Assembly: GCF_000416235.1 (NCBI RefSeq)
Contig: NZ_ATLO01000047.1
Location: 124,001-188,000 of the forward strand
DNA: 64,000 nucleotides
Direction: 5' to 3'
DNA from: Pseudomonas sp. CFII64
GTDB taxonomy: Bacteria; Pseudomonadota; Gammaproteobacteria; Pseudomonadales; Pseudomonadaceae
In this document: one piece after another, positions 8,158-17,744 of the stretch
How positions within the stretch are numbered: the first letter of the stretch is position 1
Layout of the letters: every line of letters starts with the position of its first letter
The notes under the pieces: model-generated
Seen by the model: only the letters and a program-made list of their open reading frames with translations
Databases searched by the model: none
Told to the model about the DNA's origin: nothing
Made by a program: the position numbers and the translations under genes

Positions 8158-11100
8158 ATGCCAAAACGTACAGACATTAAAAGCATCCTGATTCTTGGCG
8201 CCGGCCCCATCGTGATCGGCCAGGCCTGTGAATTCGACTACTCCGGCGCCCAGGCCTGCAAAGCCCTGCGCGAAGAGGGTTACCGCGTCATCCTGGTGAA
8301 CTCCAACCCGGCGACGATCATGACCGACCCGTCGATGGCCGACGCAACGTACATCGAGCCGATCAAGTGGCAGACCGTTGCCAAGATCATCGAAAAAGAG
8401 CGTCCGGACGCGCTGCTGCCAACCATGGGCGGCCAGACCGCACTGAACTGCGCACTGGATCTGGAGCGCGAAGGCGTTCTGGAGAAGTACAACGTTGAGA
8501 TGATCGGCGCCAATGCCGACACCATCGACAAGGCTGAAGACCGTTCGCGTTTCGACAAGGCCATGAAGTCCATCGGCCTGGACTGCCCGCGTTCCGGCAT
8601 CGCCCACACCATGGAAGAGTCCTACGCGGTTCTGGAAAAGCTCGGCTTCCCGTGCATCATCCGTCCGTCGTTCACCATGGGCGGCACCGGTGGCGGCATC
8701 GCTTACAACCGTGAAGAATTCGAAGAAATCTGCACCCGTGGTCTGGACCTGTCGCCGACTAAAGAGCTGCTGATCGACGAATCGCTGATCGGCTGGAAAG
8801 AATACGAGATGGAAGTGGTCCGCGACAAAAAGGACAACTGCATCATCGTCTGCTCCATCGAAAACTTCGATCCGATGGGCGTCCACACCGGCGACTCCAT
8901 CACTGTTGCGCCAGCCCAGACGCTGACCGACAAGGAATACCAGATCATGCGTAACGCCTCGCTGGCGGTACTGCGTGAGATCGGCGTTGAAACCGGCGGC
9001 TCCAACGTCCAGTTCGGCATCTGCCCGGACACGGGCCGTATGGTCGTGATCGAGATGAACCCGCGTGTATCGCGTTCCTCGGCACTGGCTTCGAAAGCGA
9101 CCGGTTTCCCGATTGCTCGCGTCGCCGCCAAGCTGGCCATCGGTTACACCCTCGACGAACTGCAGAACGAAATCACCGGCGGCAAGACTCCGGCGTCCTT
9201 CGAGCCGTCCATCGACTATGTGGTCACCAAGCTGCCGCGCTTCGCCTTCGAGAAATTCCCGAAAGCCGATGCACGCCTGACGACCCAGATGAAGTCGGTT
9301 GGCGAAGTCATGGCCATCGGCCGGACTTTCCAGGAATCCTTGCAGAAAGCCCTGCGCGGCCTTGAAGTCGGCGTGAGCGGTCTGGATCCGAAGCTGGACC
9401 TGAGCAACCCGGAAAGCATGGGCGTGCTCAAGCGCGAGCTGACCGTGCCGGGCGCCGAGCGTATCTGGTACGTCGCGGATGCGTTCCGTGCTGGCATGAC
9501 TGTCGAAGAAATCTTCGCTATGAACATGATCGATCCGTGGTTCCTGGTGCAGATCGAAGACCTGATCAAGGACGAAGAGAAGATCAAGACCCTCGGTCTG
9601 GCGACTATCGACCGCGACCTGATGTATCGCCTCAAGCGCAAAGGCTTCTCCGATGCGCGTCTGGCCAAGCTGCTGGGCGTTACCGAGAAAAACCTGCGTC
9701 GCCATCGTCACAAGCTTGAGGTGTATCCGGTCTACAAGCGCGTTGACACCTGCGCTGCCGAGTTCTCCACCGATACGGCCTACATGTATTCGACCTACGA
9801 GGAAGAGTGCGAAGCCAATCCGACGACTCGCGACAAGATCATGATCCTGGGTGGCGGTCCTAACCGCATCGGCCAGGGCATCGAGTTCGATTATTGCTGT
9901 GTGCACGCGGCACTCGCCCTGCGCGAAGACGGGTACGAGACCATCATGGTCAACTGCAACCCGGAAACCGTGTCCACCGATTACGACACCTCGGATCGCC
10001 TGTACTTCGAACCCGTAACCCTGGAAGACGTGCTGGAAATCGTCCGCGTCGAGAAGCCAAAAGGCGTGATCGTCCAGTACGGCGGGCAAACCCCGTTGAA
10101 ACTGGCGCGTGCTCTTGAAGAAGCTGGCGTGCCGATCATCGGCACCAGCCCTGACGCGATCGACCGTGCAGAAGACCGTGAGCGCTTCCAGCAGATGGTC
10201 GAGCGCCTTAACCTGCGTCAGCCGCCAAACGCGACGGTGCGCAGCGAAGACGAAGCGATTCGTGCTGCGGGCAAGATTGGTTATCCGCTGGTGGTGCGTC
10301 CTTCCTACGTGTTGGGCGGCCGGGCGATGGAAATCGTCTACGAAGAAGATGAACTCAAGCGCTACCTGCGTGATGCCGTGAAAGTGTCCAACGACAGCCC
10401 GGTGCTGCTCGACCACTTCCTGAACTGCGCCATCGAAATGGACGTCGACGCGGTCTGCGACGGCACTGACGTGGTGATTGGCGCAATCATGCAGCACATC
10501 GAGCAGGCGGGTGTTCACTCCGGCGACTCGGCATGTTCGCTGCCGCCGTACTCGCTGCCTGGGCATATCCAGGACGAGATGCGCGAACAGGTCAAGAAAA
10601 TGGCCCTGGAACTGGGCGTTGTCGGCTTGATGAACGTGCAGCTGGCGTTGCAGGGTGAAGACATCTACGTGATCGAAGTGAATCCACGTGCCTCGCGTAC
10701 CGTGCCGTTCGTTTCCAAGTGCATCGGTGTTTCCCTGGCGATGATCGCAGCACGCGTCATGGCCGGCAAAACCCTGAAAGAACTGAACTTCACCAAAGAA
10801 ATCATCCCGAACTTCTACAGCGTGAAAGAAGCGGTATTCCCGTTCGCCAAGTTCCCGGGCGTTGACCCGATCCTTGGCCCTGAGATGAAGTCCACCGGTG
10901 AAGTGATGGGTGTCGGCGACACCTTCGGCGAGGCTTTTGCCAAGGCCCAGATGGGCGCCAGCGAAGTCCTGCCGACCGGTGGTACTGCGTTCATCAGCGT
11001 GCGTGATGACGACAAGCCATTGGTGGCCGGTGTCGCTCGCGACCTGATCAGCCTGGGCTTCCAGATCGTCGCAACGGCCGGTACCGCCAAGCTTATCGAA

Positions 11101-11379
11101 GCTGCGGGCCTGAAAGTCCGCCGCGTCAACAAGGTGACCGAAGGCCGTCCGCATGTGGTCGACATGATCAAGAATGACGAAGTCACGCTGATCATCAACA
11201 CCACGGAAGGGCGCCAGTCGATCGCTGATTCCTACTCCATTCGCCGCAACGCCTTGCAGCACAAGATTTACTGCACCACCACCATTGCTGCAGGCGAGGC
11301 CATCTGTGAAGCGCTCAAGTTCGGTCCGGAAAAGACCGTGCGTCGCTTGCAGGATCTACATGCAGGGTTGAAGGCATGA
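8158..11379 (+). CDS. carB: Carbamoyl-phosphate synthase large subunit
   Basis: Uses bicarbonate, ammonia from CarA and two ATP to make carbamoyl phosphate. 1073 residues, identical in length to the E. coli enzyme. It shows the internally duplicated architecture: two ATP-grasp halves (about 1-400 and 550-935, each opening with a similar GGGPNRIGQG or GAGPIVIGQA loop), an oligomerisation region between them, and a C-terminal methylglyoxal-synthase-like allosteric domain (about 936-1073). The stop overlaps the greA start in ATGA, so translational coupling is likely. Confidence 0.98.
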   Translation: MPKRTDIKSILILGAGPIVIGQACEFDYSGAQACKALREEGYRVILVNSNPATIMTDPSMADATYIEPIKWQTVAKIIEKERPDALLPTMGGQTALNCALDLEREGVLEKYNVEMIGANADTIDKAEDRSRFDKAMKSIGLDCPRSGIAHTMEESYAVLEKLGFPCIIRPSFTMGGTGGGIAYNREEFEEICTRGLDLSPTKELLIDESLIGWKEYEMEVVRDKKDNCIIVCSIENFDPMGVHTGDSITVAPAQTLTDKEYQIMRNASLAVLREIGVETGGSNVQFGICPDTGRMVVIEMNPRVSRSSALASKATGFPIARVAAKLAIGYTLDELQNEITGGKTPASFEPSIDYVVTKLPRFAFEKFPKADARLTTQMKSVGEVMAIGRTFQESLQKALRGLEVGVSGLDPKLDLSNPESMGVLKRELTVPGAERIWYVADAFRAGMTVEEIFAMNMIDPWFLVQIEDLIKDEEKIKTLGLATIDRDLMYRLKRKGFSDARLAKLLGVTEKNLRRHRHKLEVYPVYKRVDTCAAEFSTDTAYMYSTYEEECEANPTTRDKIMILGGGPNRIGQGIEFDYCCVHAALALREDGYETIMVNCNPETVSTDYDTSDRLYFEPVTLEDVLEIVRVEKPKGVIVQYGGQTPLKLARALEEAGVPIIGTSPDAIDRAEDRERFQQMVERLNLRQPPNATVRSEDEAIRAAGKIGYPLVVRPSYVLGGRAMEIVYEEDELKRYLRDAVKVSNDSPVLLDHFLNCAIEMDVDAVCDGTDVVIGAIMQHIEQAGVHSGDSACSLPPYSLPGHIQDEMREQVKKMALELGVVGLMNVQLALQGEDIYVIEVNPRASRTVPFVSKCIGVSLAMIAARVMAGKTLKELNFTKEIIPNFYSVKEAVFPFAKFPGVDPILGPEMKSTGEVMGVGDTFGEAFAKAQMGASEVLPTGGTAFISVRDDDKPLVAGVARDLISLGFQIVATAGTAKLIEAAGLKVRRVNKVTEGRPHVVDMIKNDEVTLIINTTEGRQSIADSYSIRRNALQHKIYCTTTIAAGEAICEALKFGPEKTVRRLQDLHAGLKA

Positions 11380-11852
11380 TCAAATATCCAATGACCGTCC
11401 AGGGCGCGAAAGCCCTGGAAGAAGAACACGCACATCTCACCAAGGTCGTTCGTCCCAAGCTCAGCTCGGACATTGGCACTGCACGTGAACTGGGCGACCT
11501 CAAGGAAAACGCTGAATACCATGCCGCTCGCGAACAGCAGGGCATGGTCGAGGCGCGTATCCGCGATATCGAAGGCCGCATGCAGAACGCGGTGGTTATC
11601 GACGTCACGACCATCGAGCGCACCGGCAAGGTGATTTTCGGCACGACCGTGGAAATCGCCAACGTCGAAACTGACGATCGTGTGACCTACCAGATCGTTG
11701 GCGAAGATGAAGCCGATATCAAGAAGGGCAAGATTTCAGTGGGGTCGCCCATTGCTCGTGCCCTGATCGCCAAGGAAGAAGGTGACGTCGTTGCCGTCAA
11801 GACGCCTGGCGGCGTTATCGAGTACGAGATTGTTGAAGTCAGGCACATTTGA
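11376..11852 (+). CDS. greA: Transcription elongation factor GreA
   Basis: Rescues backtracked RNA polymerase by stimulating transcript cleavage through the secondary channel. 158 residues, standard. N-terminal antiparallel coiled coil (about 1-75) carrying the conserved tip around RELGDLKENAEYHAA, which holds the acidic residues that reach the polymerase active site; C-terminal FKBP-like domain (about 80-158) with the conserved GVIEYEIVEVRHI end. The ATG overlaps carB by four bases. Confidence 0.97.
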   Translation: MIKYPMTVQGAKALEEEHAHLTKVVRPKLSSDIGTARELGDLKENAEYHAAREQQGMVEARIRDIEGRMQNAVVIDVTTIERTGKVIFGTTVEIANVETDDRVTYQIVGEDEADIKKGKISVGSPIARALIAKEEGDVVAVKTPGGVIEYEIVEVRHI

Positions 11853-11871
11853 CCTGGGGCGCCCATTCGCA

Positions 11872-12273
11872 ATGGGCGCGATCATCTGGCAGCTCGCCCA
11901 GACCTTGTGGGTGGGCGGCCTGGTGTTGCTGCACCTGGCGTTGTTGACGGTGTTGGACCAGACCGGTCTGGCACCGTTATTGATTCATGAATTCGCCAAT
12001 TTTTCCGGAGCGGTACTGGTGGGTTTCGCGGCAGTCTGCGCGATGCTTCAGATGGCGGTTCTGGTCAGTGCGGAAGGTGTTTCGAGTGCGTGGTCTGACC
12101 TGCGTGGCCAGCTTTTGCTGATCGCACTGTTGGCCTCGGCCAGCTATTTTGCATTGCGTTACTGGCTGCCCGATGCGTTGCACCTGCAGTTGATGAGTTA
12201 TCTGGTGTTGGGCTTGTCTGGCTTGCTGCTGGTCTTGCAACCAGTGCCGGGAAGGAGCAACAGGGCGCGCTAG
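11872..12273 (+). CDS. DUF4149-like membrane protein
   Basis: 133-residue hydrophobic protein with four likely transmembrane segments (about 5-25, 40-62, 78-98, 105-125). The N-terminus IWQLAQTLWVGGLVLLHL resembles DUF4149/TMEM205-type proteins; no function is known to me. The ATG at 11872 was chosen because it starts at the first membrane segment; the frame is open further upstream into greA, and there is no good ribosome-binding site, so translation may be coupled to greA. The same gene occupies this place in other pseudomonads. Convergent with yhbY. Confidence 0.75.
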   Translation: MGAIIWQLAQTLWVGGLVLLHLALLTVLDQTGLAPLLIHEFANFSGAVLVGFAAVCAMLQMAVLVSAEGVSSAWSDLRGQLLLIALLASASYFALRYWLPDALHLQLMSYLVLGLSGLLLVLQPVPGRSNRAR

Positions 12274-12294
12274 TGCGGCCCTGGCTTTGTTACA

Positions 12295-12603
12295 TCAAAC
12301 GGCGCGGTGGACGTTCGACAGCAGCTTGTTTACCTTTGGATTCTTGCGATAAATCAGTGCCATCTTGCCGATGACCTGTACGAGATCCGCTTTACCAGCC
12401 TTGCACAGTTCTGCAATGGCCTGAAGACGGCTTTCGCGTTCGAGGATGTTGAGTTTGATTTTAATCAGCTCGTGATCGCCCAATGCGCGTTCAAGCTCTG
12501 CTAACACACCTTCAGTCAAACCATTGTCGGCCACAGTCAATACCGGTTTCAGATGGTGGCCAATGGATTTGTACTGTTTCTTCTGCTCCTGAGTGAGCGG
12601 CAT
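12295..12603 (-). CDS. yhbY: YhbY family ribosome-assembly RNA-binding protein
   Basis: 102-residue single CRS1-YhbY (CRM) domain protein that associates with pre-50S ribosomal particles in relatives. The family signature is the opening LTQEQKKQYKSIGHHLKP, the GLTEGVLAELERAL segment, HELIKIKL, and the RNA-binding loop near VQVIGKMALIYRKNPK. ATG start at 12603. It is divergent from rlmE, another 50S maturation gene, which fits a shared role. Confidence 0.93.
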   Translation of the reverse strand: MPLTQEQKKQYKSIGHHLKPVLTVADNGLTEGVLAELERALGDHELIKIKLNILERESRLQAIAELCKAGKADLVQVIGKMALIYRKNPKVNKLLSNVHRAV

Positions 12604-12707
12604 AATCTGACCCCTGCGTCTGATCTTGTAAAAAGCGGCGGCCAGTTTACCCGAGCGAGTCCGGGACCGCCCAGTTAATCACGACTCGTTTATTTTTGAG
12701 GTGCCCC

Positions 12708-13358
12708 GTGGCCCGTTCCAAGACAAGCCATAACTGGCTCAAAGAACACTTCGACGACAAATACGTCAAAATGGCGCAGAAGGACGGCTATCGTTCTCGC
12801 GCCAGCTACAAGCTCCTGGAGATCCAGGAAAAGGACAAAATCATCCGGCCCGGCATGACCGTGATCGATCTCGGCGCCGCGCCGGGCGGGTGGTCGCAAG
12901 TGACCAGTCGTCTGATTGGCGGTCAAGGTCGCCTGATCGCGTCCGACATTCTGGAAATGGACAGCATCCCTGATGTGACCTTTATTCAGGGCGATTTCAC
13001 CGAGGACGCCGTGCTTGCACAAATCCTGGAAGCTGTCGGTAAAACGCAGGTAGACCTTGTGATTTCCGATATGGCCCCCAATATGAGTGGATTGAGCGCT
13101 GTCGATATGCCTCGCGCCATGTTCCTGTGCGAATTGGCACTGGATCTCGCAGGGCGGGTTTTGCGGCCAGGTGGTGATTTTTTGATCAAGGTCTTCCAGG
13201 GTGAAGGCTTCGACAAGTACCACAAGGACATCCGCAAGCTGTTCGACAAGGTCCAGATGCGCAAGCCGGAATCATCACGTGACCGCTCTCGCGAGCAGTA
13301 CTTGCTGGGTCGAGGCTTTCGCGGCATTGAAGGCTCGGAAAGCATCGAGCGCAATTGA
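12708..13358 (+). CDS. rlmE: 23S rRNA (uridine-2'-O-)-methyltransferase RlmE (FtsJ/RrmJ)
   Basis: Methylates the 2'-O of U2552 of 23S rRNA in the A loop, a late 50S maturation step. 216 residues from GTG at 12708; GAGGT lies five bases upstream, which favours it over the TTG 12 bases earlier. The SAM motif is VIDLGAAPGGWSQ; a catalytic Lys near the N-terminus (SRASYKL), the Asp in VISDMAPN and the Lys in FLIKVFQGEG fit the K-D-K-E tetrad of RrmJ. Followed by ftsH, as in most gammaproteobacteria. Confidence 0.96.
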   Translation: MARSKTSHNWLKEHFDDKYVKMAQKDGYRSRASYKLLEIQEKDKIIRPGMTVIDLGAAPGGWSQVTSRLIGGQGRLIASDILEMDSIPDVTFIQGDFTEDAVLAQILEAVGKTQVDLVISDMAPNMSGLSAVDMPRAMFLCELALDLAGRVLRPGGDFLIKVFQGEGFDKYHKDIRKLFDKVQMRKPESSRDRSREQYLLGRGFRGIEGSESIERN

Positions 13359-13541
13359 GACGGGCCGATAGTTTTTTTCAAATGGCCCTGCGGTTGAAGC
13401 ATAAACGAACATGCGGTAGTCAAAGTTTCACAAAGGGTTACAGACGGCGCCTGCCACATCTGTAGGTTCTGTAGTAAGTTAGGCCGGTGAATATCATGCG
13501 AGGCACGCTCCTGCGTGGAGCTTGCTTCAGAGGGTAGCTAA

Positions 13542-15461
13542 TTGAACGATATGGCAAAGAATTTGATCCTGTGGTTGATCATCGCGGCTGTCCTTGTGAC
13601 GGTGATGAACAACTTCTCCAGCCCGAACGAGCCGCAGACCCTCAACTATTCCGAGTTCATCCAGCAGGTCAAGGATGGCAAGGTTGAGAAGGTTGCCGTT
13701 GATGGTTACGTCATCACCGGCAAGCGCAGCGACGGCGATACCTTCAAGACTATTCGTCCGGCCATTCAGGACAACGGTCTGATCGGTGATCTGGTCGACA
13801 ACAACGTGGTTATCGAAGGCAAGCAGCCTGAGCAGCAGAGCATCTGGACTCAGCTTCTGGTTGCCAGCTTCCCGATCCTCGTGATCATCGCCGTGTTCAT
13901 GTTCTTCATGCGCCAGATGCAAGGTGGCGCGGGAGGCAAGGGCGGGCCGATGAGTTTCGGCAAGAGCAAGGCGCGTCTGCTGTCTGAAGATCAGGTCAAG
14001 ACGACCCTGGCCGATGTCGCAGGTTGCGACGAAGCCAAGGAAGAAGTCGGTGAACTGGTCGAGTTTCTCCGTGATCCGGGTAAATTCCAGCGTCTTGGCG
14101 GCCGCATTCCACGCGGCGTGCTGATGGTGGGCCCGCCAGGTACCGGTAAAACCCTGCTTGCCAAGGCGATTGCCGGCGAAGCGAAAGTGCCGTTCTTCAC
14201 TATTTCCGGTTCCGACTTTGTCGAGATGTTCGTGGGTGTTGGTGCAAGCCGCGTCCGTGACATGTTCGAGCAGGCCAAGAAGCACGCACCTTGCATCATC
14301 TTCATCGACGAAATCGATGCCGTGGGTCGCCATCGTGGCGCCGGCATGGGTGGTGGTCACGACGAGCGTGAGCAGACACTCAACCAGTTGCTGGTGGAGA
14401 TGGACGGCTTCGAAATGAACGATGGCATCATCGTCATTGCTGCTACCAACCGTCCTGACGTACTCGATCCAGCCTTGCTGCGTCCGGGTCGTTTCGACCG
14501 TCAGGTTGTGGTCGGTTTGCCGGATATCCGTGGTCGCGAGCAAATCCTCAAAGTCCACATGCGTAAAGTGCCAATGGGCGAAGACGTTAACCCGGGCGTA
14601 ATCGCTCGTGGTACGCCTGGCTTCTCCGGTGCCGATCTTGCCAACCTGGTCAACGAGGCTTCGTTGTTCGCTGCCCGTACCGGTAAGCGCATTGTCGAGA
14701 TGAAGGAATTCGAACTGGCCAAAGACAAGATCATGATGGGCGCCGAGCGCAAATCCATGGTCATGTCCGAGAAAGAGAAGCAGAACACCGCTTATCACGA
14801 AGCCGGTCACGCTATTGTCGGTCGAGTAGTGCCTGAGCACGATCCGGTCTACAAGGTTTCGATCATTCCGCGTGGTCGTGCGCTGGGTGTAACCATGTTC
14901 CTTCCTGAGGAAGATCGTTACAGCCTGTCCAAGCGCGCCTTGATCAGCCAGATCTGTTCGTTGTATGGCGGTCGTATCGCTGAAGAGATGACGCTGGGTT
15001 TTGACGGTGTGACCACCGGCGCTTCCAACGACATCATGCGTGCAAGCCAGATTGCCCGGAACATGGTGACCAAGTGGGGTCTTTCGGAAAAACTCGGTCC
15101 GCTGCTGTACGGCGAAGACGAGAACGAAGGTTACCTGGGTCGCGGGGGTGGTGGTCCAAGCAGTGGTTTGTCGGCTGAAACCGCTCGTTTGATCGACTCC
15201 GAAGTGCGCAGCATCATTGACCAGTGCTACGGCACGGCCAAGCAGATCCTTACGGATAATCGCGACAAGCTGGATGCGATGGCTGATGCATTGATGAAGT
15301 ACGAAACGATTGATGCCGAGCAAATCGACGACATCATGGCTGGCCGCGCTCCACGCGAGCCGCGCGATTGGGAAGGTGGTTCGGGTACGCCAAGTGCGCC
15401 GGTAACGCCTCCGGACATCCGTCCGGAAACTCCAATCGGCGGTCCAGCTGCTGAACACTAA
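13542..15461 (+). CDS. ftsH: ATP-dependent zinc metalloprotease FtsH
   Basis: Hexameric inner-membrane AAA+ protease that degrades damaged membrane proteins, sigma-32 and LpxC. 639 residues from TTG 13542 or 636 from ATG 13551. The TTG has AGAGGGT at good spacing (about 6 bases), whereas the ATG lies 15 bases from it, so TTG is preferred. Two membrane segments (about 8-25 and 103-125) flank a periplasmic region. Walker A GPPGTGKT is at 197-204, Walker B FIDEIDAVG follows, and the zinc site HEAGH is at 419-423. The C-terminal tail is Gly/Pro-rich. Confidence 0.97.
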   Translation: MNDMAKNLILWLIIAAVLVTVMNNFSSPNEPQTLNYSEFIQQVKDGKVEKVAVDGYVITGKRSDGDTFKTIRPAIQDNGLIGDLVDNNVVIEGKQPEQQSIWTQLLVASFPILVIIAVFMFFMRQMQGGAGGKGGPMSFGKSKARLLSEDQVKTTLADVAGCDEAKEEVGELVEFLRDPGKFQRLGGRIPRGVLMVGPPGTGKTLLAKAIAGEAKVPFFTISGSDFVEMFVGVGASRVRDMFEQAKKHAPCIIFIDEIDAVGRHRGAGMGGGHDEREQTLNQLLVEMDGFEMNDGIIVIAATNRPDVLDPALLRPGRFDRQVVVGLPDIRGREQILKVHMRKVPMGEDVNPGVIARGTPGFSGADLANLVNEASLFAARTGKRIVEMKEFELAKDKIMMGAERKSMVMSEKEKQNTAYHEAGHAIVGRVVPEHDPVYKVSIIPRGRALGVTMFLPEEDRYSLSKRALISQICSLYGGRIAEEMTLGFDGVTTGASNDIMRASQIARNMVTKWGLSEKLGPLLYGEDENEGYLGRGGGGPSSGLSAETARLIDSEVRSIIDQCYGTAKQILTDNRDKLDAMADALMKYETIDAEQIDDIMAGRAPREPRDWEGGSGTPSAPVTPPDIRPETPIGGPAAEH

Positions 15462-15469
15462 GGTCTGAC

Positions 15470-16321
15470 ATGACTTCTGTGCTGTACCCGACCCGGTTGC
15501 CTTGTGGCAACCGGGTTCTTGATTTGGCCCATACGCATGTGATGGGAATCCTGAACGCTACCCCTGATTCGTTTTCGGACGGCGGTCGCTACAACCGTCT
15601 GGACGCCGCATTACGTCATGCCGAGGCAATGGTTGCGGCTGGCGCGACACTTATCGACGTCGGCGGCGAGTCTACGCGGCCCGGCGCACGCTCCGTGTCT
15701 CCCCTTGAAGAGCTTGAGCGGGTCGCTCCGGTCGTCGAGGCGCTGCATCGCGAGCTGGATGTCATTATTTCCGTAGACACGTCCACGCCTGCGGTAATCC
15801 GCGAGACGGCGCGCCTCGGTGCAGGACTTATCAATGATGTGCGTTCGTTGCGTCGCGAGGGAGCGCTTGATGCTGCCGCTGCGACCGGCCTTCCCGTTTG
15901 TCTGATGCATATGCGCGGCGAGCCCGGCGACATGCAGGACAATCCGCATTATGACGATCTGGTGGGTGAGGTCAGTGCGTTCCTGCTGGAGCGTATGGCC
16001 CAGTGCGTATCTGTCGGCATACCGAACGAGCGCATCATTCTTGATCCGGGCTTCGGCTTCGCGAAAAGCCTCGACCACAACCTGAGTCTCTTTAAACACA
16101 TGCAAGAGCTGCATGCGTTGGGACGTCCGCTGTTGGTTGGTGTCTCACGCAAGAGCATGATAGGCGGTGCGCTGGCTCGGCCTGTGGGTGAGCGGCTTTT
16201 CGGTGGTCTGGCGCTGGCAGCGTTGGCCATGACCAAAGGCGCAAGAATTTTACGTGTGCATGATGTCGCCGAGACGGTAGATGTTGTGCGCATGATCGCC
16301 GCTGTAGAAGCGGCCGAATAA
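15470..16321 (+). CDS. folP: Dihydropteroate synthase
   Basis: Condenses p-aminobenzoate with hydroxymethyl-dihydropterin pyrophosphate in folate synthesis; the sulfonamide target. 283 residues, TIM-barrel. Both family signatures are present: VMGILNATPDSFSDGG near residue 25 and DVGGESTRPGA near 62; SVDTSTP, DVRSLR and GVSRKSM cover the pterin and pABA loops. Begins 9 bases after ftsH, with AAGGT upstream of the ATG. Confidence 0.96.
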   Translation: MTSVLYPTRLPCGNRVLDLAHTHVMGILNATPDSFSDGGRYNRLDAALRHAEAMVAAGATLIDVGGESTRPGARSVSPLEELERVAPVVEALHRELDVIISVDTSTPAVIRETARLGAGLINDVRSLRREGALDAAAATGLPVCLMHMRGEPGDMQDNPHYDDLVGEVSAFLLERMAQCVSVGIPNERIILDPGFGFAKSLDHNLSLFKHMQELHALGRPLLVGVSRKSMIGGALARPVGERLFGGLALAALAMTKGARILRVHDVAETVDVVRMIAAVEAAE

Positions 16322-16337
16322 GAATGATGGAGCGGCA

Positions 16338-17678
16338 ATGACTACCAAGAAATATTTTGGAACGGACGGCATTCGTGGCCGGGTGGGGCAGTTTCCGATT
16401 ACCCCCGATTTCATGCTGCGACTGGGTTGGGCTGCCGGTATGGCGTTTCGCCGCCTTGGCGCCTGTCGAATCCTGGTTGGCAAAGACACCAGAATTTCCG
16501 GTTACATGTTTGAATCGGCGCTGGAAGCGGGCCTTTCGGCTGCTGGCGCAGATGTAATGCTGCTTGGGCCAATGCCTACGCCAGCGATCGCCTATCTGAC
16601 GCGTACCTTTCACGCTGAAGCGGGTATCGTGATCAGCGCCTCGCATAATCCGCATTACGACAACGGCATCAAGTTTTTCTCGGGCCAAGGCACCAAGCTG
16701 CCTGACGAGATCGAGATGATGATCGAAGAGTTGCTGGATACGCCCATGACTGTCGTCGAGTCGGAGAAGCTCGGCAAGGTGTCGCGTATCAATGACGCTG
16801 CGGGTCGCTACATCGAATTTTGCAAAAGCAGCGTGCCCTCAAGCACCGACTTTGCCGGGCTCAAGCTGGTTATCGATTGTGCCCACGGCGCAACCTATAA
16901 AGTTGCGCCCAATGTGTTTCGCGAGCTGGGCGCCCAGGTGACCGTTCTGTCGGCACAGCCTGACGGGCTGAATATCAACAAGGATTGCGGTTCTACCCAT
17001 ATGGGTGCGCTTCAGGCTGCGGTGCTCGCTGAGCATGCTGATCTGGGGATCGGTTTTGACGGTGACGGCGACCGTGTCCTGATGGTTGATCACACCGGTG
17101 CCATCGTCGATGGCGATGATTTGCTGTTCATTATTGCCCGTGATCTGCACGAGCGCGGTCGCCTTCAGGGTGGCGTGGTTGGCACTCTGATGAGCAACCT
17201 GGGGCTTGAGTTGGCCCTGGGTGAGCTGAACATCCCGTTCGTGCGGGCGAACGTCGGCGATCGTTACGTCATCGCCGAGCTGCAAGAGCGTAACTGGCAA
17301 GTAGGTGGTGAAAACTCCGGTCACATCGTCTGCTTCCAGCACACGACGACCGGCGATGCAATTATCGCTGCGTTGCAAGTGCTTCTGGCCCTGCGTCGCA
17401 GTAATCAGAGTCTGGCCGAGGCTCGCCAGGCATTGCGCAAATGTCCGCAAGTGCTGCTCAACGTACGCTTTGAAGGCGGCGTGGACCCGGTAGAGCATCC
17501 GGCGGTCAAGGAAGCTTGCCAGCGTGTAACTGACGCGATGGCTGGCCGTGGTCGCGTGCTGCTGCGCAAGTCTGGCACCGAGCCGCTGGTTCGCGTGATG
17601 GTTGAAGGTGAGGATGAAGCTCAGGTTCGTGCCTATGCCGACGAGCTTGCAAAGCTGGTCGCAGAAGTTTGCGCCTGA
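16338..17678 (+). CDS. glmM: Phosphoglucosamine mutase
   Basis: Interconverts glucosamine-6-phosphate and glucosamine-1-phosphate for UDP-GlcNAc, feeding peptidoglycan and LPS. 446 residues. The active-site phosphoserine is Ser102 in ISASHNPHYDNG, the metal loop is DGDGDR, the sugar loop is GGENSGH, and the C-terminal phosphate-binding loop is RKSGTEPLVRVM. Starts 16 bases after folP with GGAG upstream; it has the usual ftsH-folP-glmM order. Confidence 0.97.
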   Translation: MTTKKYFGTDGIRGRVGQFPITPDFMLRLGWAAGMAFRRLGACRILVGKDTRISGYMFESALEAGLSAAGADVMLLGPMPTPAIAYLTRTFHAEAGIVISASHNPHYDNGIKFFSGQGTKLPDEIEMMIEELLDTPMTVVESEKLGKVSRINDAAGRYIEFCKSSVPSSTDFAGLKLVIDCAHGATYKVAPNVFRELGAQVTVLSAQPDGLNINKDCGSTHMGALQAAVLAEHADLGIGFDGDGDRVLMVDHTGAIVDGDDLLFIIARDLHERGRLQGGVVGTLMSNLGLELALGELNIPFVRANVGDRYVIAELQERNWQVGGENSGHIVCFQHTTTGDAIIAALQVLLALRRSNQSLAEARQALRKCPQVLLNVRFEGGVDPVEHPAVKEACQRVTDAMAGRGRVLLRKSGTEPLVRVMVEGEDEAQVRAYADELAKLVAEVCA

Positions 17679-17744
17679 TTTCGGCTTGCCAGTGTTGAAA
17701 CTGTTGGGTAACATCTGCGCCCACTTTGACCGACGAGGTACAGC

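Noticed and set aside
7957..11262. 1101-codon open frame on the minus strand opposite carB
   Set aside because: Mirror of a GC-rich coding gene: carB is unambiguous on the plus strand and the antisense frame shows no domain, signal or ribosome-binding site.
13501..13516. GGCACGCTCCTGC before ftsH as a sigma-54 promoter
   Set aside because: Only nine bases separate the GG and GC elements; sigma-54 promoters need ten.
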